DNA of 64,000 bases, taken from assembly GCA_036397995.1 (NCBI GenBank), contig DASWHX010000015.1, forward strand, positions 1-64,000, read 5' to 3'. The notes under the pieces are model-generated. The model saw nothing but the letters and a program-made list of their open reading frames with translations. It did no database searches and had not been told where the DNA came from. Both the position numbers and the translations under genes were made by a program. Shown in pieces: positions 17,655 to 26,282 of this stretch. The first letter of the stretch is position 1. Each line of letters starts with the position of its first letter. The DNA comes from DASWHX01 sp036397995. Its GTDB lineage: Bacteria; Bacteroidota; Bacteroidia; Cytophagales; Cyclobacteriaceae.

Positions 17655-18545
17655 ATGAAAAACATACTTGTCCCAACAGACTTTAGCGAATACGCGAACA
17701 ATGCTTTTGACTTTGCGTGTAGCATAGCGGAACATTCAAAAGGAGAAGTTACACTATTGCACGTTCTCGAATACCCTGTGATGTCTGTATTTAACACCAC
17801 CGGTGAGATCTCTATGGATTCAATTACGGATGCTTACATCGTGAATTTGAAAAAGCGAGCAGATGAAGAACTAGACAAGAAGCTTGTAAATCCAGCATAC
17901 CCTGATGTCAGGATAAAGAAGCACATAAGAATTGGCAATCCTTATGAGAATATTGCGCGGTTAATTCAGCAATCTGATGCAGATCTGGTTGTAATGGGTA
18001 CCAAAGGAGCAAGCGGACTCAGGGAATTATTTATTGGATCCAATGCAGAGAAAGCAGTCAGATTTTCAAAATGTCCTGTAATCACTGTACCCGGCAAATT
18101 TGATTTCAATGCCATCAAAAAAATTGCGTATGGAATTACATTTGAGGATAATCATAATGAAGCATTATTTGAACTAAAGAAATATCTTCATTTGTTTAAA
18201 GCGGAATTGCACCTGGTTTGGGTAAATACCCTATACGATAAGATCACTGACACAGAGGCCAGGTCAAAGATGGATCAGCTGGCAAAATTGCATATGTTGC
18301 CAAATTATTCAGTAAATTGTTACAAAAGTTCTGCTGCAGATGACGGCCTTCTGTTTTATGCTGAAGAAAATAATATTGATATGATTGCATTGGCAACGCA
18401 TAGTCGGAAAGGACTCGCACACATTTTTGCCGGAAGTTTTGCTGAAGATGTTGTTAACCATTCTATAAGACCTGTTTGGACTTTCAGCTTGAAGAGTGAA
18501 AATTTAAAAGCTAAAATCAATGAAAAGCAAAAGCAATATCAGTAA
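17655..18545 (+). CDS. Tandem-domain universal stress protein, second of three
   Basis: Protein of 296 residues with two UspA domains. KNILVPTDFSEYANNAFDFA opens domain one, whose loop VVMGTKGASGLRELFIGS matches the ATP-binding G-2x-G-9x-G-S pattern. Domain two ends ALATHSRKGLAHIFAGSFAED, retaining the end of the loop but with Thr for the first Gly. It lies 22 bp after the first paralog, and its 3' end overlaps the third by 26 bp, so the three are co-transcribed. Confidence 0.88.
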   Translation: MKNILVPTDFSEYANNAFDFACSIAEHSKGEVTLLHVLEYPVMSVFNTTGEISMDSITDAYIVNLKKRADEELDKKLVNPAYPDVRIKKHIRIGNPYENIARLIQQSDADLVVMGTKGASGLRELFIGSNAEKAVRFSKCPVITVPGKFDFNAIKKIAYGITFEDNHNEALFELKKYLHLFKAELHLVWVNTLYDKITDTEARSKMDQLAKLHMLPNYSVNCYKSSAADDGLLFYAEENNIDMIALATHSRKGLAHIFAGSFAEDVVNHSIRPVWTFSLKSENLKAKINEKQKQYQ

Positions 18546-19386
18546 AATACTGGTACCTACGGATTTTTCTCCGGAGGCAATTAATGCGATGACCTTTGCT
18601 GCCCAGGTGGCCAGATTAACCCAGGCAGAAGTCACCTTGCTTTATGTCTTAAATTACCCGGGGGGGTCCGCCTTTGATACGATGATGTCTGAATATGAAG
18701 ATCCGTCGAAGAACAAATATGTTCAGGAAGTTTTGAAAGATGTTAATGAGGTTTTTCAGAAATATGAGATCTCCAAGACTTTTAAAGATGTGAAAGTGGT
18801 GAAGAAAATTCAGATTGGGAATCCCTTCACTAACATCTCTGATGAAATCTCACAGAATAAGACGGACCTGGTGGTTATTGGAACAAGCGGCCTGGGAAAT
18901 GCGAGGAATAACAATTTGATTGGCTCAAATACCGAGAAAGTTGTCCGCCGTGCCAGTTGTCCCGTTATTTCTGTTAAAGAAGATATTGATTTAAAGAAAT
19001 TGAAATCTATTGTATTTCCCACAACCTTTGAAAAAGAATCAGATTCGATGGCTTTATTTCTGAAAGATTTTTCCAAAATGATTAAAGCGGAAGTTAAAAT
19101 GGTTTTCATAAATACGCCGGCATATTTCAAGACTCAACACATGATTGAGAAAGCGTACGAAAAATATGTGACCAAAAATAAGATAAAAGATTTCTTCTTT
19201 ATGGTTTACAATGAGTTAACGGAAGAAAAAGGAATCCTTCATTACTCTGCGGATATTGATGCTGATATGATTGCTCTTGCAACTCATGGCAGAAAAGGTC
19301 TGGCTCATCTGTTTGCGGGAAGCATCGCGGAGGACTTAACCCGCCATACCAAAAGAACACTATTAACGCTCAAAACCTGGAATTAA
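18520..19386 (+). CDS. Tandem-domain universal stress protein, third of three
   Basis: Protein of 288 residues, closely similar in layout to the second paralog: SKILVPTDFSPEAINAMTFA at the N-terminus, a loop VVIGTSGLGNARNNNLIGS in domain one (one residue longer than the canonical ATP loop) and THGRKGLAHLFAGSIAED in domain two. The start lies inside the 3' end of the preceding gene. The three paralogs probably arose by local duplication. Confidence 0.88.
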   Translation: MKSKSNISKILVPTDFSPEAINAMTFAAQVARLTQAEVTLLYVLNYPGGSAFDTMMSEYEDPSKNKYVQEVLKDVNEVFQKYEISKTFKDVKVVKKIQIGNPFTNISDEISQNKTDLVVIGTSGLGNARNNNLIGSNTEKVVRRASCPVISVKEDIDLKKLKSIVFPTTFEKESDSMALFLKDFSKMIKAEVKMVFINTPAYFKTQHMIEKAYEKYVTKNKIKDFFFMVYNELTEEKGILHYSADIDADMIALATHGRKGLAHLFAGSIAEDLTRHTKRTLLTLKTWN

Positions 19387-19419
19387 GATTCAACACAAAA
19401 CTTTAAACCAAAAAAGACT

Positions 19420-19830
19420 ATGAAAATTCAAGCCCCCGTCTCCCAAATAATGACTCCTGAACCTATCTACGCAGAAGCTGACAATACTTTTAGCCAGGCC
19501 AGAGACCTGTTTTTGAAATTTAAAATTCACCACCTGCCGGTTGTCAAGGATGGTAATCCTATTGGCATAATAAGTACCATCGACATACTAAAGGCTTACA
19601 CAGTTGCCGGGCAAAAGAAATGGGAATGTGATGATGTATCAATGAATAAGAAACTTTCGATAAGCGATGTCATGACCGATGATCCCGTGAATATTTCTCC
19701 TGCCACATCCCTTCAACAGGCGATCAGGGTTTTTCAGGAAAGCAATTTCCAGGCATTGCTTGTTGTTGAATTTGGAAAATTAGTGGGAATTTTAACATTG
19801 AAAGATATCGTTTCCCATATTACAGACTAA
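19420..19830 (+). CDS. CBS domain-pair protein
   Basis: Stand-alone Bateman module of 136 residues: VSQIMTPEPIYAEADNTFSQ opens CBS1 and ISDVMTDDPVNISPATSLQQ opens CBS2, each ending in a GIIS or GILT strand. Such modules bind adenine nucleotides and report energy state. It sits 33 bp after the third universal stress protein, another adenine-nucleotide-binding family, and is probably in the same unit. Confidence 0.88.
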   Translation: MKIQAPVSQIMTPEPIYAEADNTFSQARDLFLKFKIHHLPVVKDGNPIGIISTIDILKAYTVAGQKKWECDDVSMNKKLSISDVMTDDPVNISPATSLQQAIRVFQESNFQALLVVEFGKLVGILTLKDIVSHITD

Positions 19831-19903
19831 TTCCATCAATGTCAATTTCAAAATCTTCGGGCTTATTCAGATTAACGCTCTTTATTGAGTGAAACCCGTG
19901 CTA

Positions 19904-20635
19904 ATGGAAAGGAAACACTCAGAAGAAAGATTACATAAAGTAAAAGCCGGCTTTGGCAAATTCACTAATTATTTAAGAGAATTTGTTTATGGAGGCATGG
20001 ATGGTAGTGTAACAACATTCGCGGTTGTGGCCGGAGCTGAAGGAGCGAATCTGGGATCAACAGTAATCATAATTTTGGGCTTCGCGAATTTGCTCGCAGA
20101 TGGTTTCGCGATGTCTGTAGGAAGCTACTTGTCCTCCAAGTCGGACAATGAAAATTATGAGCGGCATAAGAAAACTGAATACTGGGAAGTAGAGAATATT
20201 CCGGAGGCCGAGCGAGAAGAAATCCGGGAAATTTACCGCCAAAAAGGCTTTGAAGGCGAATTGTTAGAAGACGTTGTGCGGGTAATTACCGCAGACAAGG
20301 ACAGATGGGTAAATGTGATGATGAAGGAAGAGCTGGAAATGATTCCGGAAAATAAATCACCATTTGCTATGGGGGCTGCTACATTCATTTCCTTCGTTCT
20401 GGTAGGGTTAATACCCTTAATGTCTTACGTAGCGGATTCATTTATTTCACTTAACAACACCTTTGCAATTTCTGCAATTCTGACAACGCTTGCTTTCGTA
20501 ATAATAGGTATGGTAAAGACGAAAGTCACCCAAACTTCAATTTGGAAGGGAGTAATGGAAACGCTCATTCTGGGCTGCTCAGCCGCCGTAGTTTCCTACC
20601 TGGTAGGATTTTTACTTGAAAGTTTCGTCCCATAG
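19904..20635 (+). CDS. VIT1/CCC1-family metal transporter
   Basis: Membrane protein of 243 residues. YGGMDGSVTTFAVVAGAEGA and FANLLADGFAMSVGSYLSSKSD are the family signatures of the first two helices; a charged cytoplasmic loop (about 85-150, many Glu) is the metal-binding region in plant VIT1, and three helices follow. It probably exports Fe(II) or Mn(II) from the cytosol. I used the ATG at 19904, five codons inside a GTG-initiated frame from 19889. It follows the CBS gene. Confidence 0.88.
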   Translation: MERKHSEERLHKVKAGFGKFTNYLREFVYGGMDGSVTTFAVVAGAEGANLGSTVIIILGFANLLADGFAMSVGSYLSSKSDNENYERHKKTEYWEVENIPEAEREEIREIYRQKGFEGELLEDVVRVITADKDRWVNVMMKEELEMIPENKSPFAMGAATFISFVLVGLIPLMSYVADSFISLNNTFAISAILTTLAFVIIGMVKTKVTQTSIWKGVMETLILGCSAAVVSYLVGFLLESFVP

Positions 20636-20738
20636 CGTAATTCAAATAATTTTTGTAAATTAGTATAGATGCCTGGCGGCATATAATTGATTCCGGTCTC
20701 CTGAAACAAGGTTGCCATGATTAATGTCATGTTCTTGC

Positions 20739-20752
20739 TTGATGGGGATCAT
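20739..20752. promoter_or_regulatory. FNR/CRP-type operator palindrome upstream of the nos cluster
   Basis: TTGATGGGGATCAT is a near-perfect palindrome matching the FNR/DNR consensus TTGAT-N4-ATCAA with one mismatch. Its centre lies about 62 bp before the cytochrome c start codon, a plausible activator position. The only Crp/FNR-family regulator in the window is the response regulator at 14318-15382. Confidence 0.6.
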
Positions 20753-20807
20753 TTTTGGGCGAACGCGACCCCGTTATTTTTAATCCTTTAATCATTAACT
20801 CTGTGAT

Positions 20808-21278
20808 ATGAAAAAATTACTTCTAAACGCGGCATTAATTATTGCCGTAACCTTTCTTTTTGGCAATTGCGGGGGCTCGGGAAGTGAAACTGAAAATGTG
20901 GAAACTACTCCAAAGCCAAGGCTTGCCGGCGAAGATGCTGACCCCATGGAAAATAAAGGGATTGGGCCTGTAAAGAGCCTTAATTTGCCTGATGCGATAG
21001 ATCAGGCAATGGCTGCCGAAGGTGCAATAATCTATGTTCAATATTGCACATCCTGCCATAAACCGGGTGAGAAATTTATCGGACCTGCTCCGAAAGATGT
21101 CCTCACCCGACGAAGTCCGGAATGGATAATGAACATGATCCTGAACCCGGAACAAATGGTAAAGGAAGATCCCATTGCAAAAAAACTCCTGGTTGAATAT
21201 AATATGGCTCCTATGGCCAACCAGAATTTAACCGAAGAACAGGCGAGAAAAATCCTGGAATACTTTAGAACTCTTTGA
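20808..21278 (+). CDS. Monoheme cytochrome c, likely electron donor to NosZ
   Basis: Exported protein of 156 residues. The signal segment ends FLFGNCGGSGSE, so it may be a lipoprotein anchored at Cys. The single heme site is CTSCH at about residues 76-80, and an axial Met is available in NMAPMANQ near 135. It lies 20 bp before nosZ, where clade II clusters commonly carry a c-type cytochrome; electron delivery to NosZ is inferred. It is the first gene after the TTGAT palindrome. Confidence 0.9.
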   Translation: MKKLLLNAALIIAVTFLFGNCGGSGSETENVETTPKPRLAGEDADPMENKGIGPVKSLNLPDAIDQAMAAEGAIIYVQYCTSCHKPGEKFIGPAPKDVLTRRSPEWIMNMILNPEQMVKEDPIAKKLLVEYNMAPMANQNLTEEQARKILEYFRTL

Positions 21279-21298
21279 ATTAACTAACCAATACCAGT

Positions 21299-23245
21299 AT
21301 GAAAACAAATCAATTTTATGCCGCCATTTTAATTACATCCCTTTCCATGCTTTTTGCCTGTAACGGCGCACAAAAAGGTTCCGGAGCTTTAAGTTCAGAT
21401 GCCGCTTCGCGCGTGTATGTTGCTCCGGGAGAATATGATGAATTTTACGCCTTCCTTTCCGGAGGTTTCAGTGGGCAAGTAAGTGTATACGGCCTTCCTT
21501 CGGGCAGACTCCTAAAGGTTATCCCTGTATTTTCCGTTGACGCGGAAAAAGGATATGGTTTTAATGAGGAAACAAAACCCATGCTGAACACTTCCTTCGG
21601 ATTTATTCCCTGGGATGATTCCCACCACCCGGAATTATCACAAACAAATGGAGTTCCTGATGGTCGCTGGTTGTTCATCAATGGTAATAATACGCCAAGA
21701 ATAGCAAGGATTGATCTCACAACGTTCGAAACAACCGATATTATTGAAATTCCAAATAGCGGCGGTAACCATAGCTCACCTTTCACTACCATGAATACCG
21801 ATTATGTTGTTGCCGGAACTCGCTTTAGTGTGCCAATTCCGCAGGAAGATGTGGCTATAAGTGAGTATAAAAACAAATTTAAAGGTGTCCTCAGCTTTAT
21901 TAAGGTAGATGATGAATCCATGGATATAGCTTTCCAGATTCTTGTGCCTGGCTTTGATTATGACTTGGCTCATTCAGGAAAAGGTAAGTCTGATGGTTGG
22001 ACATTTTTCACCACTTACAATTCTGAAAAAGCGCATACACTAAAAGAAGTAAATGCCTCTCAGAATGATAAAGATTTTATTGCTGCCGTTAACTGGAAAA
22101 AAGCGGAAGAATATCTCGCCCAGGGGAAAGCCGTAGATTTTCCAACTTCTTACGTAGTAAATCGATATAGTGAGAAAACACATATGGCAACTTCTGAAAC
22201 CAGAACTACTGTAAAAGTGCTTCTCGCGTCAGAATGTCCGGGCCTTATTTACTATTTGCCAACTCCTAAATCTCCACATGGTGTTGATGTTGATCCTACC
22301 GGTGAATATATTGTGGGAAATGGAAAATTAAGTGCTGATTTAACTGTGCATTCCTTTGACAAAATGATGACAGCCATAAATAATGAAAGTTATGATGGAG
22401 AAATAGATGGAATACCCGTTCTTAAATTTGATGAAATAGTAGCCGGTATTGTGCAAAGCGGCGGCTTGGGTCCATTACATACGGAGTTTGATGGCAAGGG
22501 AAATGCTTATACATCATTCTTCATATCTTCTGAAGTGGTGAAATGGAAATTAGGAACCTGGGAAGTACTTGATAGAGTGCCTTCCTATTATTCTATCGGA
22601 CACCTGATGATCCCTGGTGGTGATTCAATGAAACCATGGGGTAAATACCTGCTGTCTTTGAATAAAATTACAAAGGACAGATACCTGCCAACCGGTCCGG
22701 AATTAAATCAATCAGCACAATTGATTGATATTTCAGGCGACAAAATGGAAATCTTACTTGATTTCCCAACAATTGGTGAACCGCATTATGCGCAGGCGAT
22801 AGCCGCCGATTTGGTTATGCCAAACTCTAAAAAAATCTATAATCTGAAAGAAAATGAACATCCTTATGCCGTTAAATCTGAAGGTGAAACCAAGGTGGAA
22901 AGAAAGGGAAATGAAGTTCGCGTTTATATGACTTCAATTCGCAGCCATTTTGCTCCTGACAATATCGAAGGAATTATGGTTGGGGATAAAGTTTATGTAC
23001 ATCTAACTAACCTTGAGCAGGATTGGGATACTCCGCATGGGCTAAGTATCATGGGAGCAAATAATGCTGAATTGCTGGTAATGCCTGGTCAAACGGAAAC
23101 CCTTTATTGGGAGCCGCAACGGCCTGGAGTTTATCCTTTTTATTGTACTGATTTTTGTTCAGCACTTCACCAGGAAATGCAGGGGTACATTCGCGTTTCC
23201 GAACGCGGTTCTAACACAGAGTTAAAGTGGTCCCTCGGCAATTAG
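21299..23245 (+). CDS. nosZ: Nitrous oxide reductase, clade II (Sec-dependent)
   Basis: Periplasmic copper enzyme reducing N2O to N2; 648 residues. The signal peptide lacks a twin arginine and ends LFACNG, a possible lipobox (Cys21). All seven CuZ histidines can be assigned: His109, 110, 158, 327, 394, 435 and 496, with spacing close to that of the Paracoccus enzyme. The C-terminal cupredoxin domain has the CuA ligands His580, Cys616, Cys620, His624 and Met627 in PHG and CTDFCSALHQEM. A strong hairpin follows the stop. The enzyme should be functional. Confidence 0.97.
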   Translation: MKTNQFYAAILITSLSMLFACNGAQKGSGALSSDAASRVYVAPGEYDEFYAFLSGGFSGQVSVYGLPSGRLLKVIPVFSVDAEKGYGFNEETKPMLNTSFGFIPWDDSHHPELSQTNGVPDGRWLFINGNNTPRIARIDLTTFETTDIIEIPNSGGNHSSPFTTMNTDYVVAGTRFSVPIPQEDVAISEYKNKFKGVLSFIKVDDESMDIAFQILVPGFDYDLAHSGKGKSDGWTFFTTYNSEKAHTLKEVNASQNDKDFIAAVNWKKAEEYLAQGKAVDFPTSYVVNRYSEKTHMATSETRTTVKVLLASECPGLIYYLPTPKSPHGVDVDPTGEYIVGNGKLSADLTVHSFDKMMTAINNESYDGEIDGIPVLKFDEIVAGIVQSGGLGPLHTEFDGKGNAYTSFFISSEVVKWKLGTWEVLDRVPSYYSIGHLMIPGGDSMKPWGKYLLSLNKITKDRYLPTGPELNQSAQLIDISGDKMEILLDFPTIGEPHYAQAIAADLVMPNSKKIYNLKENEHPYAVKSEGETKVERKGNEVRVYMTSIRSHFAPDNIEGIMVGDKVYVHLTNLEQDWDTPHGLSIMGANNAELLVMPGQTETLYWEPQRPGVYPFYCTDFCSALHQEMQGYIRVSERGSNTELKWSLGN

Positions 23246-23258
23246 GTGATTTGGTTGC

Positions 23259-23280
23259 AAAGGGGTCTTTCGACCCCTTT
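23259..23280 (+). terminator. Hairpin between nosZ and the accessory genes
   Basis: AAAGGGGTC (23259-23267), loop TTTC, GACCCCTTT (23272-23280): a perfect 9-bp stem 14 bp after the nosZ stop, followed by a T-rich run (TTGCTTGTTAT). It may be a partial terminator or an mRNA-stabilising 3' end that makes nosZ message more abundant than that of the accessory genes. Confidence 0.6.
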
Positions 23281-23300
23281 TGCTTGTTATCCCTTATCTC

Positions 23301-23867
23301 ATGAAAAAAATAAATCTCTTCCAGCTTGTCGCCTCATTCTTGCTGTTTGCTTTGTTTATATTTCCGCTCTGGAAAATTACTTTAACTGCACCTCAATATC
23401 CGGAAGGAATTTCTATGTATATCTGGATAAACAAAATTACGGGCGATACAGAATATACCTTGCAAAACATAAATATTCTGAATCATTACGTGGGTATGAA
23501 GTACATTGTGCCCGATGAATTTGCCGAGTTTAAATATTTCCCAATCATTGTGGCTGGAATGGCAGTCATTGGAATGATTTTGTCATTCTTTAAAAACAAA
23601 AAGTTAGCAATTGGCTGGCTGGTGGTTTTATTGTTCATGGGATGCCTGGGTATCTATGATTTCTACCTGTGGGAGTATGATTACGGTCATAACCTGAGCC
23701 CAACAGCGCCTATAAAAGTTCCTGGTATGGCTTATCAACCTCCATTGCTGGGATCAAAAATGTTGCTGAATTTCAAAGCTGATTCATATCCGTATTGGGG
23801 CGGCCTTTTTCTTGGAATAACCATAGTGCTTTCAACTTTTTCTATATTCAAAAAGAATAAAAGATGA
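23301..23867 (+). CDS. nosB: NosB-like membrane protein of the clade II nos cluster
   Basis: Integral membrane protein of 188 residues with about four helices (near residues 10-28, 82-98, 105-125 and 165-183) and an extracytoplasmic loop between helices one and two. A membrane protein directly downstream of nosZ is a hallmark of clade II clusters, where it is called NosB; the symbol rests on position and topology more than on motifs. I used the ATG at 23301; the frame extends to a TTG at 23280 inside the hairpin. It overlaps nosL by 4 bp. Confidence 0.65.
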   Translation: MKKINLFQLVASFLLFALFIFPLWKITLTAPQYPEGISMYIWINKITGDTEYTLQNINILNHYVGMKYIVPDEFAEFKYFPIIVAGMAVIGMILSFFKNKKLAIGWLVVLLFMGCLGIYDFYLWEYDYGHNLSPTAPIKVPGMAYQPPLLGSKMLLNFKADSYPYWGGLFLGITIVLSTFSIFKKNKR

Positions 23868-24307
23868 AAGAGCTATTTTTAACTCTTTGTTGTCTCGCTT
23901 TTTTATCTTGTTCTTCCGGTCCTCAACCCATAGCTTATGGAACAGATGGTTGTCATTATTGTAAGATGACAATTGTAGACAATAAATTTGGCGCTGAAAT
24001 TGTCACAAGAAAAGGAAAAATATTCAAGTTTGATGCGGTGGAGTGCCTGGTGAACTATTCAAAGCAAAATCCAAAGCAGGATGGGGATACTTACTACGTA
24101 ATTAATTATCTTAATGGTGAATGGATTGTTGCGGAGGGAGCTGCTTACCTGAGATCCAAAAAAATACCAAGTCCCATGGGGCAATATATTGCTTCTTTCA
24201 GTGCACGGGAAGCTGCGAAAGATATTCAAAATGAAAATGAAGGGGTAATTCAAACATGGAATGAGTTGATTGATAATTTTGAAATTACTAAAATAGAGAA
24301 CTTCTAA
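23864..24307 (+). CDS. nosL: NosL copper chaperone lipoprotein
   Basis: Lipoprotein of 147 residues. The signal peptide ends CLAFLSCSS with the lipidated Cys near residue 16. The NosL copper-binding motif CHYCKMTI follows at about residues 31-38, and the rest has the family's FDAVECLVNY region. NosL delivers Cu(I) to NosZ at the periplasmic face of the membrane. It is coupled to nosB by an ATGA overlap. Confidence 0.92.
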   Translation: MKELFLTLCCLAFLSCSSGPQPIAYGTDGCHYCKMTIVDNKFGAEIVTRKGKIFKFDAVECLVNYSKQNPKQDGDTYYVINYLNGEWIVAEGAAYLRSKKIPSPMGQYIASFSAREAAKDIQNENEGVIQTWNELIDNFEITKIENF

Positions 24308-24317
24308 AGTATTCCGG

Positions 24318-25565
24318 TTGAAGGTTTGGTCTATGATATTCCTGACAATTGCAGGAGCATGCAAATTACATGCTTCAACCACTGAGGTTTGTTCAAACTG
24401 CCAAATTAAAACAATCACTGAAGCAATTAGAATTTCTCGGCCCGGTGATACTCTGCGCGTAATGAAAGGAATCTATAAAGAAGGAACCATAACAGTCGAC
24501 AAGCCGATTTACCTGCAGGGAATAGACTGGCCTTTGTTGGATGGCGAGAATAAATTTGAAATAATGCGAATCATTTCGGATAATGTAACAGTGATGGGTT
24601 TTCGATTCAGAGATGTTGGAGTCAGTTACATCAGTGATAATGCGGCGATTAGTTTGGAGGCAGTAAAGAATTGCCGGATAGCTAATAATAAGTTTGAGAA
24701 CTCTTTCTTTGGCATTTACGCGAAAAATTCGAGTGAATGCGACATAGTAAACAATGAATTGATCGGCAATGCCTTGGTGGAGATGTCAAGCGGGAATGCA
24801 ATCCATTTATGGTACAGCAAAAAGATGATTGTTAAGGATAACGTCGTGAAGAAACATCGGGATGGCATTTACCTGGAATTTGTAGATGAAAGCATTGTTG
24901 AGGGTAATGTCAGTCAGAACAACATCCGCTATGGGCTGCATTTCATGTTTTCCAATCATGATAAATATTTGGGAAATACTTTTAGCAATAATGGTGCAGG
25001 GGTTGCGGTAATGTTTTCGCGAAACATTGAAATGACTAATAACACGTTTGAACTGAATTGGGGAACTGCTTCCTACGGATTGTTATTAAAAGAGATTTAT
25101 GATGGTAAAATCATAAAAAATAAATTCCTTTATAATACAATAGGTATTTATGGTGAAGGTGCCAACCGGATTGAAATAATGGAAAATGAATTTATGGGAA
25201 ACGGCTGGGCGCTGAAAATCCTGGGAAGCTGTGCGGATAATACCATTTCTAAAAATAACTTTATTTCAAATACTTTTGATTTATCTACAAACAATTCCCG
25301 TAATTATAATAACTATGATGGAAACTACTGGAGTGACTATTCGGGTTATGATCTAAACAAAGATGGGAGAGGGGACATTCCTTACCGGCCAATGAAATTA
25401 TTTTCTTATTTGGTAAGCCGGGTAGAGCCTTCTATTGTTTTGCTGAGAAGCTTTTTTATTGATATTATTGATTTTGCCGAAAAAGTAACGCCAATGTTTA
25501 CTCCACCAACCTTGGTAGACAGTGAACCTTTAATGAAGCCCTGGAAAAATGTTGCAGATAATTAA
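24318..25565 (+). CDS. nosD: NosD, periplasmic copper-site maturation protein
   Basis: Periplasmic right-handed beta-helix protein of 415 residues with many parallel repeat turns such as NNKFENSFFGIYAKNSS and NNTFELNWG, and the conserved tail NYNNYDGNYWSDYSGYDLN followed by GRGDIPY. It works with NosF and NosY in assembling CuZ. The signal peptide is short. The start is a TTG at 24318, which gives a Lys in the n-region; an ATG at 24333 is the alternative. It overlaps nosF by 17 bp. Confidence 0.92.
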   Translation: MKVWSMIFLTIAGACKLHASTTEVCSNCQIKTITEAIRISRPGDTLRVMKGIYKEGTITVDKPIYLQGIDWPLLDGENKFEIMRIISDNVTVMGFRFRDVGVSYISDNAAISLEAVKNCRIANNKFENSFFGIYAKNSSECDIVNNELIGNALVEMSSGNAIHLWYSKKMIVKDNVVKKHRDGIYLEFVDESIVEGNVSQNNIRYGLHFMFSNHDKYLGNTFSNNGAGVAVMFSRNIEMTNNTFELNWGTASYGLLLKEIYDGKIIKNKFLYNTIGIYGEGANRIEIMENEFMGNGWALKILGSCADNTISKNNFISNTFDLSTNNSRNYNNYDGNYWSDYSGYDLNKDGRGDIPYRPMKLFSYLVSRVEPSIVLLRSFFIDIIDFAEKVTPMFTPPTLVDSEPLMKPWKNVADN

Positions 25566-26265
25566 CTTACACAAGAGCTTTGGCAAAAACCAGGTCATAA
25601 AAGGCGTGGACCTGTCCATAGAGCAAGGAAAACTCACCGCTATATTGGGGCCAAACGGCTCGGGTAAAACCACGATCATAAAAAGCATTTTGGGAATGGT
25701 AATACCCGACAAAGGAGAAATTATTTTTGATGGTGAGAATATTAAAAAGCATTGGAACTACCGGAAGAAATTAAACTATCTTCCCCAAATTGCCCGATTC
25801 CCGGAAAATCTTCGGGTGAAAGAGCTGCTGGCCCTGGTTAAGGTACTCCGGAGGCAGGAATCTGATGAGCAGGAGATCATTGACAGGTTTGCTCTTGGAA
25901 ATGATTTGGATAAACCACTTAGAAACTTGTCGGGAGGTACCCGCCAGAAAGTAAATCTCCTTCTGACGTTTATGTTTAACAACCCCATGATTATCCTTGA
26001 TGAGCCCAGCAATGGATTGGATCCCGTCGCTCTGCTTGCTTTGAAAGAATTGATTTCTTCCGAAATGAAGAAGGGTAAAACTATCTTGTTCACCACGCAT
26101 ATTATGAGTCTTGTGGAAGATCTTGCGGAAGAGATAATTTTCATATTGGAAGGCAAAGTATATTTCCAGGGAACTCAACCGAAGCTAATGGAATTGACAT
26201 CGGAGCGCAATCTGGAACGATCAATCGCAGCAATTCTAAGTTCGAACGGAGTTAACAAACCATGA
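25549..26265 (+). CDS. nosF: NosF, ABC transporter ATPase for nitrous oxide reductase maturation
   Basis: ATPase of 238 residues: Walker A GPNGSGKTT, Q-loop LPQIARFPENL, signature LSGGTRQKVNLL, Walker B MIILDEPSNGLDP and the H-loop TTHIM. It energises the NosDFY complex. The start lies inside the end of nosD, and nosY follows after 17 bp. Confidence 0.93.
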   Translation: MLQIINLHKSFGKNQVIKGVDLSIEQGKLTAILGPNGSGKTTIIKSILGMVIPDKGEIIFDGENIKKHWNYRKKLNYLPQIARFPENLRVKELLALVKVLRRQESDEQEIIDRFALGNDLDKPLRNLSGGTRQKVNLLLTFMFNNPMIILDEPSNGLDPVALLALKELISSEMKKGKTILFTTHIMSLVEDLAEEIIFILEGKVYFQGTQPKLMELTSERNLERSIAAILSSNGVNKP

Positions 26266-26282
26266 AAAAGTATTAAGAACTG

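Noticed and set aside
23246..23518. A 90-codon open frame directly after nosZ
   Set aside because: It overlaps the nosB-like gene in another frame and runs through the hairpin; the nosB-like frame has membrane helices and the expected position.
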